64,000 bases of DNA from UTCFX2 sp963788305 (GTDB lineage Bacteria; Chloroflexota; Anaerolineae; Anaerolineales; UBA4823), in NCBI GenBank assembly GCA_963788305.1, contig CAWBGK010000010.1, positions 110,939 to 174,938 of the forward strand, read 5' to 3'. Below, in pieces: positions 12,048 through 20,592 of this stretch (position 1 is its first letter; every line of letters begins with the position of its first letter). The position numbers and the translations under genes are program-made. The notes beneath the pieces are model-generated. The model did not search any database and was not told where the DNA came from. It saw nothing but the letters and a program-made list of their open reading frames with translations.

Positions 12048-12942
12048 ATTTTTTCTCCAGCAGTTCGAGCGGGTCGGGTGAGTGAGGCGGGGATGTCTTC
12101 GGTTTCGGGCGGCAGAGGGTGCAGCCGGGCGGGCCGCGGCGCGAATACAGGTCCAGCAGGCCGGGGATGTTGCGCGGGTTCCAGCCGTGCGAGAGCCAGT
12201 GCTCCAGCGTGGTCCTCCAGAGCTCCAGGTCGGCGATCTCGGTGAAGATCATGGCGCGCTGGGAGGCGTTGGGGCGGATGCCGGTCTGGGAACGGTAGAG
12301 GTCAACCGCGCCGCCGAACTCGCGCTTGCAGGACAGGCGGGTTTCGGCGGAGCTGGATTCCAGGTTTCCAGAAAGTTGGAATCCGGCCTCTCCCTCTTGA
12401 TTCTTACTACCTGAATCCAGTTTTAATGACTCTGATTCTTTAAGAACAGAACAAGAATCTTGATTCGTTAAGGTATTAAGAGAGGGGGCGATTCCGATTT
12501 TCCGGAAAACCAGTTTTTCGTTTTTCCGGTTTTTCGGTTTTCCATTTTTCCGGTTTTCCGGACCGGTTTCGGTCGGCGGCTGCGGAGCGCTTGGACCGGC
12601 CTGCTCGCCGGCATCTTCGAAGCGGACGATGAAAAACCCCCTGCCGGCAGGAATCCAGCTGATCGCGCCCGAGGACCTGAGCTCGGTCAGGTGGGAATGG
12701 AGGGCGGTAATGCCTTTACCGACCCGCTCGGAGAATTGGCGGAGGGTAAAGGGCGGGGTCTCGAGATCCCCGCCCGCAAGCAGGCGGAGCTGGATCCAGG
12801 TGAGCAGCGCGGCGGGGCTGATCCGGCGGCTGCTGACCAGCGAGGTTGGGATGGAGATGGTGGGCGGCAGGGCTGCTGCGTCTCGAGGGTGAGCAGGCTG
12901 CTGAGGGGGCTGCTGAGGGGACGACATGGAGGCGGGTCTCAC
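12034..12942 (-). CDS. DnaD-like phage replication initiator
   Basis: About 300 residues. Residues ~40-105 look like a winged helix (PFTLRQFSERVGKGITALHS, then LRSSGAISWIPAGRG). A polar, low-complexity linker follows (RKNGKPKNRKN). The C-terminal part (VDLYRSQTGIRPNASQRAM to WNPRNIPGLLDLY) matches the DnaD/DnaB_2 type domain that binds DNA and loads helicase, followed by a Cys pair (GCTLCRP). Start choice is uncertain: GTG 12942 lies 9 nt beyond the -10, giving a leaderless mRNA; ATG 12927 gives a short leader, without a Shine-Dalgarno. Expressed from the SOS-type promoter at 12951-12979. Confidence 0.65.
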   Translation of the reverse strand: MRPASMSSPQQPPQQPAHPRDAAALPPTISIPTSLVSSRRISPAALLTWIQLRLLAGGDLETPPFTLRQFSERVGKGITALHSHLTELRSSGAISWIPAGRGFFIVRFEDAGEQAGPSAPQPPTETGPENRKNGKPKNRKNEKLVFRKIGIAPSLNTLTNQDSCSVLKESESLKLDSGSKNQEGEAGFQLSGNLESSSAETRLSCKREFGGAVDLYRSQTGIRPNASQRAMIFTEIADLELWRTTLEHWLSHGWNPRNIPGLLDLYSRRGPPGCTLCRPKPKTSPPHSPDPLELLEKKYGLD

Positions 12943-12950
12943 AAGGGCTA

Positions 12951-12979
12951 ACTATACATAGAACATCTGTTCGAGTCAA
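12951..12979 (-). promoter_or_regulatory. SOS-type promoter for replication genes (LexA-like box in spacer)
   Basis: Read on the minus strand: TTGACT, 17-nt spacer, TATAGT. The spacer contains CGAACAGATGTTC, a perfect GAAC-N4-GTTC box (12961-12972), which matches the Gram-positive-type LexA/DinR consensus (CGAACRNRYGTTYC) in its conserved arms. A repressor bound here would cover the promoter. Confidence 0.7.
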
Positions 12980-12989
12980 GGTCTTTCAG

Positions 12990-13073
12990 GGGGGATTTAT
13001 GGGGGATTTTTTTCGGGGGAGGGTGAATCGGGCATCCCCCAATGGGGGATTTTTGGAAAAACGCGGGGGATTT
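12990..13073. repeat. GGGGGATTT iterons, possible origin or operator
   Basis: GGGGGATTT occurs at 12990, 13001, 13044 and 13065, plus a palindrome ATCCCCC-AAT-GGGGGAT at 13034-13050. They sit between two divergent phage promoters and next to the initiator gene, the usual place for initiator- or repressor-binding repeats. Confidence 0.6.
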
Positions 13074-13086
13074 GTGCGAATCCAGC

Positions 13087-13116
13087 TTGACATTAGAACA
13101 TAAGTTCTATTATGAT
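13087..13116 (+). promoter_or_regulatory. SOS-type promoter for head genes (LexA-like box in spacer)
   Basis: TTGACA (13087-13092), 18-nt spacer, TATGAT (13111-13116). The spacer contains GAACATAAGTTC (13096-13107), again GAAC-N4-GTTC. It points toward the structural gene cluster. The ~150-bp leader after it holds AAGGAC-type low-complexity repeats. Confidence 0.7.
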
Positions 13117-13271
13117 CGTAAAAAGATTGAACCGCGAAGGACGCAAAGGACACGAAGCACACGAAGAAAAGATCATTCGCGAAGGACACAACTTTCGCCC
13201 AGCTTAAAGATTAAAACACGAAGAAATCGAAGGAATCTAAGTTATCGAAGTTGGTTTTGAAGGATGGGCTC

Positions 13272-13646
13272 ATGACACCAGAAATGCTTGCAACGATCTG
13301 CGCCGCGGCGATCTCGCTGGCGGCATCTTACCTGCCGGGCTTTTCGGGCTGGTTCGAGCGGCTGGACGGGACGCAGAAGCGGCTGTTGATCCTCGGCCTG
13401 CTGGCGGCAGCGGCGGCTGGCAGCTACGCGGCGGCCTGCGCCGGGCTGGCGGGAGCGCTTGGGATCGCGCTGACCTGCGACCAGCCTGGCCTGATCGCGC
13501 TGGTCCGGACCTTCCTGGCCGCGCTGATCAGCAGCCAGGCGGTTTACACGATCAGTCCACAAAGTACGTGGACAGGTCCACAAAGTACGTGGACAGGCCC
13601 CCAGAGTACGATGGCAGGCCCTCAAAAAACAAAGACAGGGCTCTAG
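13272..13646 (+). CDS. Small membrane protein, holin-like
   Basis: I prefer ATG 13272 (preceded by GAAGGATGGGCTC) to the upstream start at 13251. 124 residues with two hydrophobic segments: LATICAAAISLAASYLPG and LLILGLLAAAAAGSYAAACA. A third amphipathic stretch (LVRTFLAALISSQAVYTI) follows. This layout suits a holin or a superinfection protein. The C-terminal 25 residues are a degenerate repeat, STWTGPQ twice then STMAGPQ, encoded by copies of AAGTACGTGGACAGG; this same sequence occurs in the repeat array at 51485 and 52315, so the tail seems to come from repeat insertion. Confidence 0.5.
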   Translation: MTPEMLATICAAAISLAASYLPGFSGWFERLDGTQKRLLILGLLAAAAAGSYAAACAGLAGALGIALTCDQPGLIALVRTFLAALISSQAVYTISPQSTWTGPQSTWTGPQSTMAGPQKTKTGL

Positions 13647-13671
13647 AAACAGCCGGACGAAAAGAGGAACG

Positions 13672-13965
13672 ATGACCGCAGAGATCAAACCCGAACGCAC
13701 GCCGACCCCACCTGCCAGCCTGGCGGAGGAAGCCGAGATGCTGGAGGCGGTGATCCCCGAGCTGTACGAGCAGGTGATCCAGAGCCGCGATTTCGCTACC
13801 GCCACCCGGGCGATGCAGAGGCTTGGCGAAGCGGCGGATCGGCTGAAGAAGCTGACCGAGGCGCTGGAACAGGAAGAAGGCGGGAGCGACGGCGTAAAGG
13901 CGGCCTTCTGGAAGGCATTCGCCGAGACGATCCAGGAGCTGAGAGGCCGTGAGCAAGAGCGCTGA
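13672..13965 (+). CDS. Small helical phage protein
   Basis: 97 residues, start preceded by AAAAGAGGAACG. Charged and almost wholly alpha-helical (SLAEEAEMLEAVIPELYEQV, then RAMQRLGEAADRLKKLTEAL). It overlaps the following GTG-start gene by 17 nt. The position ahead of the large terminase would suit a small-terminase-like or scaffold role, but no motif shows it. Family not recognised. Confidence 0.5.
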   Translation: MTAEIKPERTPTPPASLAEEAEMLEAVIPELYEQVIQSRDFATATRAMQRLGEAADRLKKLTEALEQEEGGSDGVKAAFWKAFAETIQELRGREQER

Positions 13966-14254
13966 ACCTGAAGTGACCCGGTCCCCGAAAGCGAACCGGT
14001 CCGCGAAAGCGACCCGGTCCCCGCAGCCGAGACCGGAGCACTGCCCGATCCTGGCGGAGTCCGAGCGGGTGCGCGATCTTTCGAACGACCTGGCCAAGAC
14101 GATGCGCAAGCTGCGCCGCGACCTGAACAAATGCGCCCGGTGCCCTGCGTTCGAAGGGTGCGCGGTGCTGAAGGACCTGAACACGGTCGTCCAGGCCGCG
14201 CTCGACCAGGTCATGGACGAATGGGACCTCGAGGCGATCACCGCAGGCCGGTAA
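13949..14254 (+). CDS. Small phage protein with Cys pairs
   Basis: 101 residues from GTG 13949 (overlaps the preceding gene). The first 30 residues are a Ser/Lys/Pro repeat (RSPKANRSAKATRSPQ) coded by repeats of CGGTCCSCGAAAGCG. The rest is helical (VRDLSNDLAKTMRKLRRDLN) with CARCPAFEGC near residue 65, a possible metal-binding knuckle. Probably translated together with the preceding gene. Function unknown. Confidence 0.5.
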   Translation: MSKSAEPEVTRSPKANRSAKATRSPQPRPEHCPILAESERVRDLSNDLAKTMRKLRRDLNKCARCPAFEGCAVLKDLNTVVQAALDQVMDEWDLEAITAGR

Positions 14255-14355
14255 GCCAGGCTTGACCATAAGCAGGTTGGAACGCCCAGGCTGGAAATTT
14301 GGGAGGTTCCAAGAAGAAATTCATTTCCCAGAAAAAGAACAAGGAGACCTCCCTT

Positions 14356-14637
14356 ATGCCCGCACTCTCAGGACAGAAAACAGTCACCACCGCCGGCACA
14401 GCCGTAGCACTCGGAACAATCGCCATCAATGCACCCATCATGATCAAAGCCTTAGACACCAACACCGAACTCGTCGCCCTTGGATCGGACGGAGCGGGAG
14501 ACGTCACCGTTTCAAACGGGCTCTTGCTTGCAGCTGGAAAATCAGTCGTATTGGAGTTTATCGGACACCTGGGCGGGCTCTGGCTGGACTCGGCCGTGAA
14601 TGGTGAAGGTGTATCCTGGCTGGTCCTGAACGTATGA
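14356..14637 (+). CDS. Small beta-rich phage structural protein
   Basis: 93 residues. Start ATG 14356 is preceded by AAGGAGACCTCCCTT, so the longer frame from 14299 is not used. Beta-rich, no Cys, with TNTELVALGSDGAGDVTVSN and SGLWLDS-like turns as in head-decoration or fibre-associated proteins. Similar in size and composition to the proteins at 20593 and 21089, so the island has three such small beta proteins. Exact role unknown. Confidence 0.45.
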   Translation: MPALSGQKTVTTAGTAVALGTIAINAPIMIKALDTNTELVALGSDGAGDVTVSNGLLLAAGKSVVLEFIGHLGGLWLDSAVNGEGVSWLVLNV

Positions 14638-14659
14638 GCCACACCGCCCTACATGCGCA

Positions 14660-14770
14660 GGCAGGCTGGACGCAGCCGCTCGGCGCTCCGGTACGCTCAG
14701 GCCGACGCTCGGGGACGAAAAGCGCCCCCCTCGCTGCCCTTCGCTACCCGTTCGCCCCCTCGCTCAGGTA
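14660..14770 (+). repeat. Dispersed repeat, copy 1 (CGCTCAGG-rich)
   Basis: TACGCTCAGGCCGACGCTCG then GGACGAAAAGCGCCCC and CTGCCCTTCGCT. A closely similar block lies at 23115-23190, also directly before a phage gene. Non-coding and host-type in appearance. Confidence 0.6.
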
Positions 14771-14775
14771 ACACG

Positions 14776-15056
14776 ATGACACACCTACTCAGACGCAAGA
14801 TCATCCTCCACCACCCCACCATCGCCCCAGGCAGTGAGCTCTGGTATCTGGCCGGCGGGATCTCCCCATCAATCTGTGAAGGAGCCTGGCAGGGAATCGG
14901 CGCGGCTTCGCTTGGCAGCTATCTTATATCAACCTGGCCAACCCCGGAACCTACGACCTCACCACCACCCAGGCACCCATCCTGGTAAGCCGCGGGATGG
15001 TCCTGCAATGGAGTCGATCAATTCCTAAATACCGTAGTAGTGCCCACAAATATTAA
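14776..15056 (+). CDS. Phage-type small protein, frameshifted
   Basis: MTHLLRRKIILHHPTIAPGS starts at ATG 14776 and continues to GAASLGSY. The sensible continuation (INLANPGTYDLTTTQAPILV, then SRGMVLQWSRSIPKYR) is in the next frame after about 14932 and stops at 15056. About 93 residues when joined. No recognised family; position suggests a virion component. Confidence 0.4.
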
Positions 15057-15490
15057 TTGGTCTCTGATCGTCCGCTATTCTGGCATATCTTTTGCCGACA
15101 GACGGCTGCCCGATCGTCGGAAGCCGGGTCGACCCACGCACAATCTTCACTTGGAAATCGCCCCACGCCCAGGCCCGATAATCAGGTACATACACAGCAA
15201 TTCACGGGTGACAAACAAACGAAGAAGCCGGAGCACACCGACAACGGAGTCATGGGAGTCGCGGCCAAAGACATCTACCGCGCCGGCACTATATCGCAGA
15301 CTCATACCACCCGCCGTAAATCAGGCGCTTTTTCGCTCATGGCAATCGGCTGCCTGAACGATAGGCGGCTTCAAATGGGCATTCTGCGAGGTAACCGTAG
15401 CAGCCCTGGCAATCTATAACGATACCCTTTACCGCTGCTCAAATGCATCGCACTCTCAGCAGCAATGGCCGCTCTTTAGGAGAACTCAAA
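15057..15490 (+). pseudogene. Degraded coding stretch before the 15491 gene
   Basis: Coding-like segments appear in all three frames without one continuous reading. The clearest is EVTVAALAIYNDTLYRCSNA followed by SHSQQQW (about 15385-15465), which resembles the YNGTLYxCxxAHxSQ pattern of small carbohydrate-binding modules on phage fibres. Either a decayed gene or one with several sequencing errors. Confidence 0.3.
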
Positions 15491-15820
15491 ATGCCACTTA
15501 CCTTGACCGAACGCTATCAGCTTGCCCATAACCCCGACTTCATCGAACGCGTAATGATCGCAGCGATCGACGCCGCGGTGGATACGTCCAGCGAAGCCAC
15601 ATCCGGGGACCCGGAAACCGACGCAAACAGAATCCAGTTTGCCCAGGATATGGTTCGAAGGCCGCGTGAGCTCGCCGAGAAGGTATCCTACGCAGTCGTA
15701 ACCCGCACCGCAATCATCACCGACGCAAACCCTACCGACGTGAAGATCAAACAGGCCGTGCTTTTGTGCTGGAATACCTTTGCCGGGCTCAACCCCAACG
15801 CAGCTGAAAGCCCATCCTGA
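15491..15820 (+). CDS. Small phage protein of unknown function
   Basis: 109 residues from ATG 15491, preceded by TTTAGGAGAACTCAAA (strong Shine-Dalgarno); the frame upstream to 15443 is rejected. Acidic and helical (TERYQLAHNPDFIERVMIAA; KIKQAVLLCWNTFAGLNPNA). It sits immediately ahead of the large terminase, where small terminases usually are, but no helix-turn-helix is evident. Confidence 0.5.
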   Translation: MPLTLTERYQLAHNPDFIERVMIAAIDAAVDTSSEATSGDPETDANRIQFAQDMVRRPRELAEKVSYAVVTRTAIITDANPTDVKIKQAVLLCWNTFAGLNPNAAESPS

Positions 15821-15859
15821 CACCCAAAAACACGATGAGCTCAACCCCGCCCCTAACTC

Positions 15860-17439
15860 ATGACAGATCTCACCACTGTTATCAAGAACGTCCTCAAAGA
15901 CGTAACCCTGTTTTCTCATCACGTCTCAGGCACGAAGCTTAGAAGCTATCAGATGACAGTCGCCGCGGCAATTGCAAACTCGGTAATTTATAAAAAAGGC
16001 CTTTCGTTCGTTGTCGTATTTCCGCGCCAGTCAGGAAAGAACGAGTTACAGGCCCAGATCGAAACCTATTTGCTAACCCTGCTGCAGCGCATAAATGCCG
16101 AGATCGTCAAGGTATCGCCCACCTGGAAGCCGCAGAGCTCTAAACGCAATGCGCCGGCTCGAAAGAGTGCTGAAAAGAAACCTGCTATGCAAGGACCGAA
16201 TGGCAGAAAGAGTCAGGTTATATCTACCGCGTGGGCAGTGCACGAATTTACTTCCTGTCAGGCGGTCAGCAGTCCAGTATAGTCGGAGCGACAGCCTCAA
16301 CCCTGCTGGAATGCGACGAGGCCCAGGATGTGCTCATACCAAAATGGGATAAAGAGATCGCACCGATGGCAGCGAGCACCAACGCCACGCGCGTATTTTG
16401 GGGGACAGCCTGGACGAGCGAAACCTTACTTGCACAGGGAAAAACGGGCAGCCCTCGAGCTCGAAAAGCAAGACGGAGTGCAGCGAGTTTTCAAATCACA
16501 GCCGATCAGGTACGTGAAGAAGTGCCCGCCTACGGTAAATTCGTCGACCATGAAATCGCAACCCACGGCAGGAACAACCCGTTCATTCGCACGCAGTATT
16601 TTAGCGAGGAGATCGACGCCTACTCGGGGATGTTCACAGCGGACCGCCTGGCTCTTATGCAGGGAAATCACGCCCCATTGCACAGCCCCGCCCACGATGC
16701 GATCTATGCCTTCTGTATTGACGTAGGGGGCGAGGATTTCGATAACGAGGGTAATGAGACCAATACCGCAGGAAAACACAACTCAACCGCTCTGACGATC
16801 TTCGAAGTCCAGAACCCGGAAAGCGACCTGCTGCCCGGTCCAAACTTCCTCACAGTCTACCGACGCACATGGGAGGGGAGCTCATCCGTCCAGCTGTTCA
16901 GGCAGATCAGCGCCCTGGTAAATCTATGGTTGCCCCATCGAATCGTCATAGATGCTACCGGAGTCGGGGAGGGATTAGCATCATTCTTGCTGAATCAATT
17001 CCCTTATGCCGTGATCCCGTTCAAGTTTACGCAAGCTTCAAAATCCGAGCTCGGCTGGAAGCTTATTTCCCTGGTAGAGACCGGCCGGTATAAGGAATAT
17101 CAAATTGAACCTGTCATTGCGAGGAGTGAAGCGACGAAGCAATCTCCTGTCATTGCGAGGAGTGAAGCGACGAAGCAATCTGATCATGACTTAGCTGAAT
17201 TGCAAAGTCTTTTTTGGGAGCAGTGCCGGCGCTGCAGCTATGATATCGTCCCAGGTCCAGGAAAAATAATCAAATGGGCAGTGCCAGACGGAGTGAGATC
17301 ATACCAGACAGGCGAGCTCTTACACGACGACTTGCTTTTATCCGCGGCCTTGTGTGCATCCCTGTTCGACGAGCCATGGGGTAATGCCAATTCAGCCGTA
17401 ATCAAGCCGTTCGATCCGCTAAAGGAAATGCGTTACTAG
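15860..17439 (+). CDS. terL: Phage terminase large subunit (frameshifted, with in-frame palindromic repeats)
   Basis: Packaging ATPase/nuclease that cuts concatemers and drives DNA into the prohead. ATPase: Walker A FPRQSGKNE (about residue 55) and Walker B LLECDEAQDV. Nuclease: CIDVGGEDFD, VIDATGVGEGLASFL and the late acidic pair in LLHDDLLLSAALCASLF. All catalytic landmarks are present. Paired frame shifts lie at about 16135-16195 (true text TEWQKESGYIYRVGSARIYF) and 16435-16495 (true text REKRAALELEKQDGVQRVF). Between residues coding YKEYQIE and DHDLAELQ lies a 24-residue insert, two copies of PVIARSEATKQS, from two exact 36-bp dispersed repeats. Confidence 0.85.
17110..17181 (+). repeat. 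Two exact 36-bp dispersed palindromic elements inside terL
   Basis: 17110-17145 and 17146-17181 are identical: CCTGTCATTGCGAGGAGTGA then AGCGACGAAGCAATCT. Together 72 bp, divisible by three, with no stop. Relatives lie at 17440-17494, 20300-20360 and 21049-21085 and, changed, in the 51.5-53.1 kb array. Confidence 0.9.
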
Positions 17440-17494
17440 CCTGTCATTGCGAGGAACGAAGCAATCTGTCATTGCGAGCGAAGCGAAGCAATCC
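17440..17494 (+). repeat. Dispersed palindromic repeat, two partial units
   Basis: CCTGTCATTGCGAGGAACGA then AGCAATCTGTCATTGCGAGC and GAAGCGAAGCAATCC. It fills the gap between terL and the M23 gene. Confidence 0.8.
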
Positions 17495-18002
17495 ATGAAT
17501 TATCCAGTGTCAACCCCGACCATTACGCAATACTTCGGCGCAAACCCGCAGGATTACACCCAATGGGGATATCCTGGACACAACGGATTAGACCTGTGGA
17601 CCGCAGACCGGCCGGCTTATATCTATGCAGTCGAAGAAGGCATCGTTGAAAAGGTCGGGTATGAACAGGGAGGTTACGGGAAATATATCGTGGTAAGGCA
17701 TGAGAAATTCAGATCCTATTATGCCCACCTTTCGGCAGTCTATGTAGCGCCTGGCGCGGTTTGCGCAGCTGCTCAACCCATCGGCACTCATGGGATCCAC
17801 GGGAAACAGTACAGGCCCGCACCTGCATTTAGGGATCCGCACCGAACCGCACACCGGACCGTATAAAGGCTACATTAACCCGCTGCCGGTATTGACGTTT
17901 TCAAGTCTCCCAAATGCAACGGATAATGAGAATGAGCCGGCAGCCTGGCCCCAACTTATATTGCAAAACAGCCCAAGAAACCCTACACCTTCGGCTCAGT
18001 GA
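17495..18002 (+). CDS. M23-family metallopeptidase (phage lysin), frameshifted
   Basis: ATG 17495 (MNYPVSTPTITQYFGANPQD) follows the repeat; upstream codons are repeat-derived. The LytM/M23 zinc site is recognisable: PGHNGLDLW (His and Asp ligands) and, after a frame shift near 17785, GPHLHLGIR (HxH). Length about 168 residues, one domain, no signal peptide or membrane segment. It cleaves peptidoglycan peptide cross-bridges. Between terminase and protease this could be the endolysin or a virion-associated lysin; the small membrane protein genes at 13272 and 18053 would be candidate holin partners. Confidence 0.75.
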
Positions 18003-18052
18003 TCGTTGCCCGCCACGGTCGAATCATGTTCCGAATGAAGAAATATTACTAA

Positions 18053-18346
18053 TGCCTGATTACTTTATCCCCCTTCTAATTGCTCTTGCCTCAGGCGGTC
18101 TGTTCACAGGTGCAGCTGCATTATTCAATTCACGAAACAGCGCCCACAAAGACGAAATGGTATCGCTCAGGGAAACAATCAAGACTTTGCAAGACGAAAA
18201 CCTCAAACTCAAGACCACTATCGAGGAGATCGCCTCAGAGAATATCTACTACCGCCAGTGGTCCGAACGCCTGTGCTATCAGGTGATCAGTTCGGCGCGG
18301 TCCCTTGCACAATCACCGACCCCAAAAAGAACAGGAGTGCTGCTTA
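18053..18346 (+). CDS. Small membrane protein with coiled coil (holin/spanin-like)
   Basis: MPDYFIPLLIALASGGLFTG gives one N-terminal membrane segment, then a coiled coil (HKDEMVSLRETIKTLQDENL, KLKTTIEEIASENIYYRQW). About 98 residues if it ends where the next gene starts; the frame runs on into the protease without a stop, so the true end is unclear (an indel is likely). Layout fits a lysis accessory protein beside the M23 lysin. Confidence 0.5.
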
Positions 18347-18923
18347 TGCCAGAACACGAAAAGATAACCCTAACCCTATCGCAAAACCTTAGCGCAGACA
18401 ATCAATACGCGACCAAATCAACCTTCAAGGCTAGGTTTGTCCGTGCCGGCAGGGTAAAGGCAGCCGACGGAACAAACTCAAACATACATCGTCGAACCGT
18501 CAGCCCTCGAAACCGCCTTCATAAATTCCAAAACTGCGCGGTATTCATCGACCACGCCGGCTTTTTTGACTACCCTTCACTGTCACGCCTGGCCGGGGTC
18601 ACAGCAAACCCGCAGTACAACCCCACCGAACAGTCCATCGAAGGCGAAATCAAGCTCAACAGCACCCCCGCAGGATCGCTCGCCTCAGATTTGATCCATG
18701 ATTTGTTGGGAAACCCCGAGGCATCTCCCGACATAGGCCTTTCTATGGTGTTCTACGCACGCTTTGCGCCCAGGGACGACCCCGACGAGACCACGAAGAA
18801 TCACCGAAATAAAGAAAGTCGAAATCAGTTGACCTGGTTTTTCAGCCGGCAGCGGACGGAAGAATCTTACAGGCACTATCAGCAGTTAGAGAAAATGCAT
18901 GGAACGATCAAGGAGAAGAAACT
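18347..18923 (+). CDS. Prohead protease (frameshifted)
   Basis: Start ATG 18347 is preceded by AACAGGAGTGCTGCTT. Diagnostic text: AVFIDHAGFFDYPSLSRLAG, GVTANPQYN, SIEGEIKL, PDIGLSMVFYA and, in a shifted frame, VDLVFQPAADGRILQAL, the ending typical of prohead/capsid maturation proteases (xSVDxVxxPAAGG). An internal stretch (QTYIVEPSALETAFINSK, about 18478-18535) is also in another frame. Likely roles: trimming of scaffold and capsid N-terminus. After correction the protease frame is the same as that of the capsid gene and reaches its ATG with no stop. Confidence 0.7.
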
Positions 18924-20259
18924 ATGCCAGACCCATTTGAACCGACCACATTAGCAGAGAACGAAGTCGCGATCGATCATTCAGGCTTCAGGCTTGCCCG
19001 AGCTCGCAAAGGAGCAAACTCAAGAAAAGTCAAGTACTCCACCGCCGAGGAGCTCAAGTCAGCCATCGAGGGAGAAGAGACCTACCTTGCCAGCCTGACC
19101 GCCGACAGGGTGATCAATATCGGGGGCAACCCGCCGCGCTCCCCGCAGATTACAGGCATGGCAAACAGCCTTGACCGGATTCAGCTTGCCCTGGACGCTC
19201 TGTTAAGCGGCACTCAACCGCCGGCCGGGATCCAGCCGCTTGACCGGAATCAGGAGCTCTACCACCTGCTATCCGGGGATTATGAAATGAACGGGGTTTT
19301 CCAGGGAGAGCGAATCCAATTTGGCAACGTCAATTCATCGACCATGGCAAACATGGTAGCAAACGCCCTGAACAAAGTCGTGATGCAGGAATTCCAGACC
19401 TACCCGCAGTGGTGGACTCCCATCACGATTCCGATGGACTTCAACAACCTGCAGGCCGTGAAATGGTTAACCCTGGGAGGCGTCGGGGAGCTCCCAACCG
19501 TCGCAGAAGGCGCGGCCTACACCGAGCTCACCTGGGATGACAAGTACGAAACCTCCACGTTCTACAAGAAGGGTGGATACCTTGGGCTGACCATGGAAGC
19601 CATCGACAAGGACGACACCGGCCGGCTCAGAAATGCGCCCCGAGCTCTTGCACAGGCTGCCTGGTTGACTCTGTCGAAGTCTGTATCCTCAATCTTCACC
19701 GCAAGCTCAGGCGTCGGCCCAACCCTGACCGATGGGGACGCACTCTTCCACACCAACCACGCCAACCTGGGCACGACCGCATTAAGCATCACATCCTACA
19801 TCGCAGCCCGCCTCGCAATGCGCAAGTATACCGAGGTCAATTCAGGCGAAAGACTCGGAGCACTGACCGCACCGAAGTTTATCCTTGTGCCACCCGACCT
19901 GGAAATCACCGCCCTGCAGGTCCTGGCCAGTCGAGTTTGACTACACCTACGCCCTCTCCAATGCGCCGGCAGGCCCTACGAACGTGTTAGGGGACGGCTC
20001 ATCGATCATGGAGCGAATGAACTTTGCGAGGTCCAGGGTAATCGTTGTGGACTTGTGGAGCGATACCAACAACTGGGCGCTGGTCGCCGACCCCCGGCTC
20101 TACCCCACCATCGGTATCGGGTTCAGGTATGGGCGCTCCCCGGAGATTTTCAGCGTAGCATCACCAACCGCTGGGCTCATGTTCACCAATGACACCATGC
20201 CGGTCAAGGTAAGGTTCGTCTACGCCACAGGTCCAATCGACTACCGCGGGTCTGTATAA
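18924..20259 (+). CDS. Major capsid protein (frameshifted near 19930)
   Basis: ATG 18924 preceded by AAGGAGAAGAAACT. About 445 residues after joining the frame ending ...ITALQVLAS to the one starting FDYTYALSNAPAG. The N-terminal ~100 residues are charged (AEELKSAIEGEETYLAS), like a scaffold/delta region, and the middle and C-terminal parts have HK97/Mu-like head-protein features: MANMVANALNKVVMQEF, TPITIPMDFNNLQAVKW, GDALFHTNHANLGT, PKFILVPPDLE, TNNWALVADP. Follows the protease, as in most tailed phages. Confidence 0.75.
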
Positions 20260-20261
20260 GG

Positions 20262-20361
20262 CCAATGTCGCATAGCTGTTAGCTATTAGCGATTAGCGAA
20301 GCAATCTGTCATTGCGAGCGATAGCGAAGCAATCTGTCATTGCGAGGAGCGAAGCAATCTC
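20262..20361 (+). repeat. Dispersed repeats between capsid gene and next gene
   Basis: TAGCTGTTAGCTATTAGCGA (TTAGC-type repeat, also at 61265-61300) followed by TGTCATTGCGAGCGATAGCG and TGTCATTGCGAGGAGCGAAG. Two repeat families abut here. Confidence 0.75.
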
Positions 20362-20589
20362 ATGGAACCCAAAGCAGCCCTTAGTTATGCGATTGAAGCC
20401 CTGTCGAAAGAGATCCAAAAGATCGCAGTCGACGCAAACCTACATGACGTTATGGGCGCTAATCATGCCTACACGGTCCGAGCTTCACAGAAACGAAAGC
20501 AGCTGGTAGAAGCCCGCGTATACCTGGAAACCTTGATGGATCAAATCAAGCCCCAAAAACCAAGAACCAAGAACCAACAACCGAGGTAA
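20362..20589 (+). CDS. Small helical phage protein
   Basis: 75 residues, MEPKAALSYAIEALSKEIQK onward; helical and charged. The last residues (KPRTKNQQPR) come from the low-complexity CCAAGAACCAACAACC text that also opens the portal gene. The start has no clear Shine-Dalgarno because the dispersed repeat directly precedes it. Unknown function, possibly head completion. Confidence 0.4.
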   Translation: MEPKAALSYAIEALSKEIQKIAVDANLHDVMGANHAYTVRASQKRKQLVEARVYLETLMDQIKPQKPRTKNQQPR

Positions 20590-20592
20590 ATT

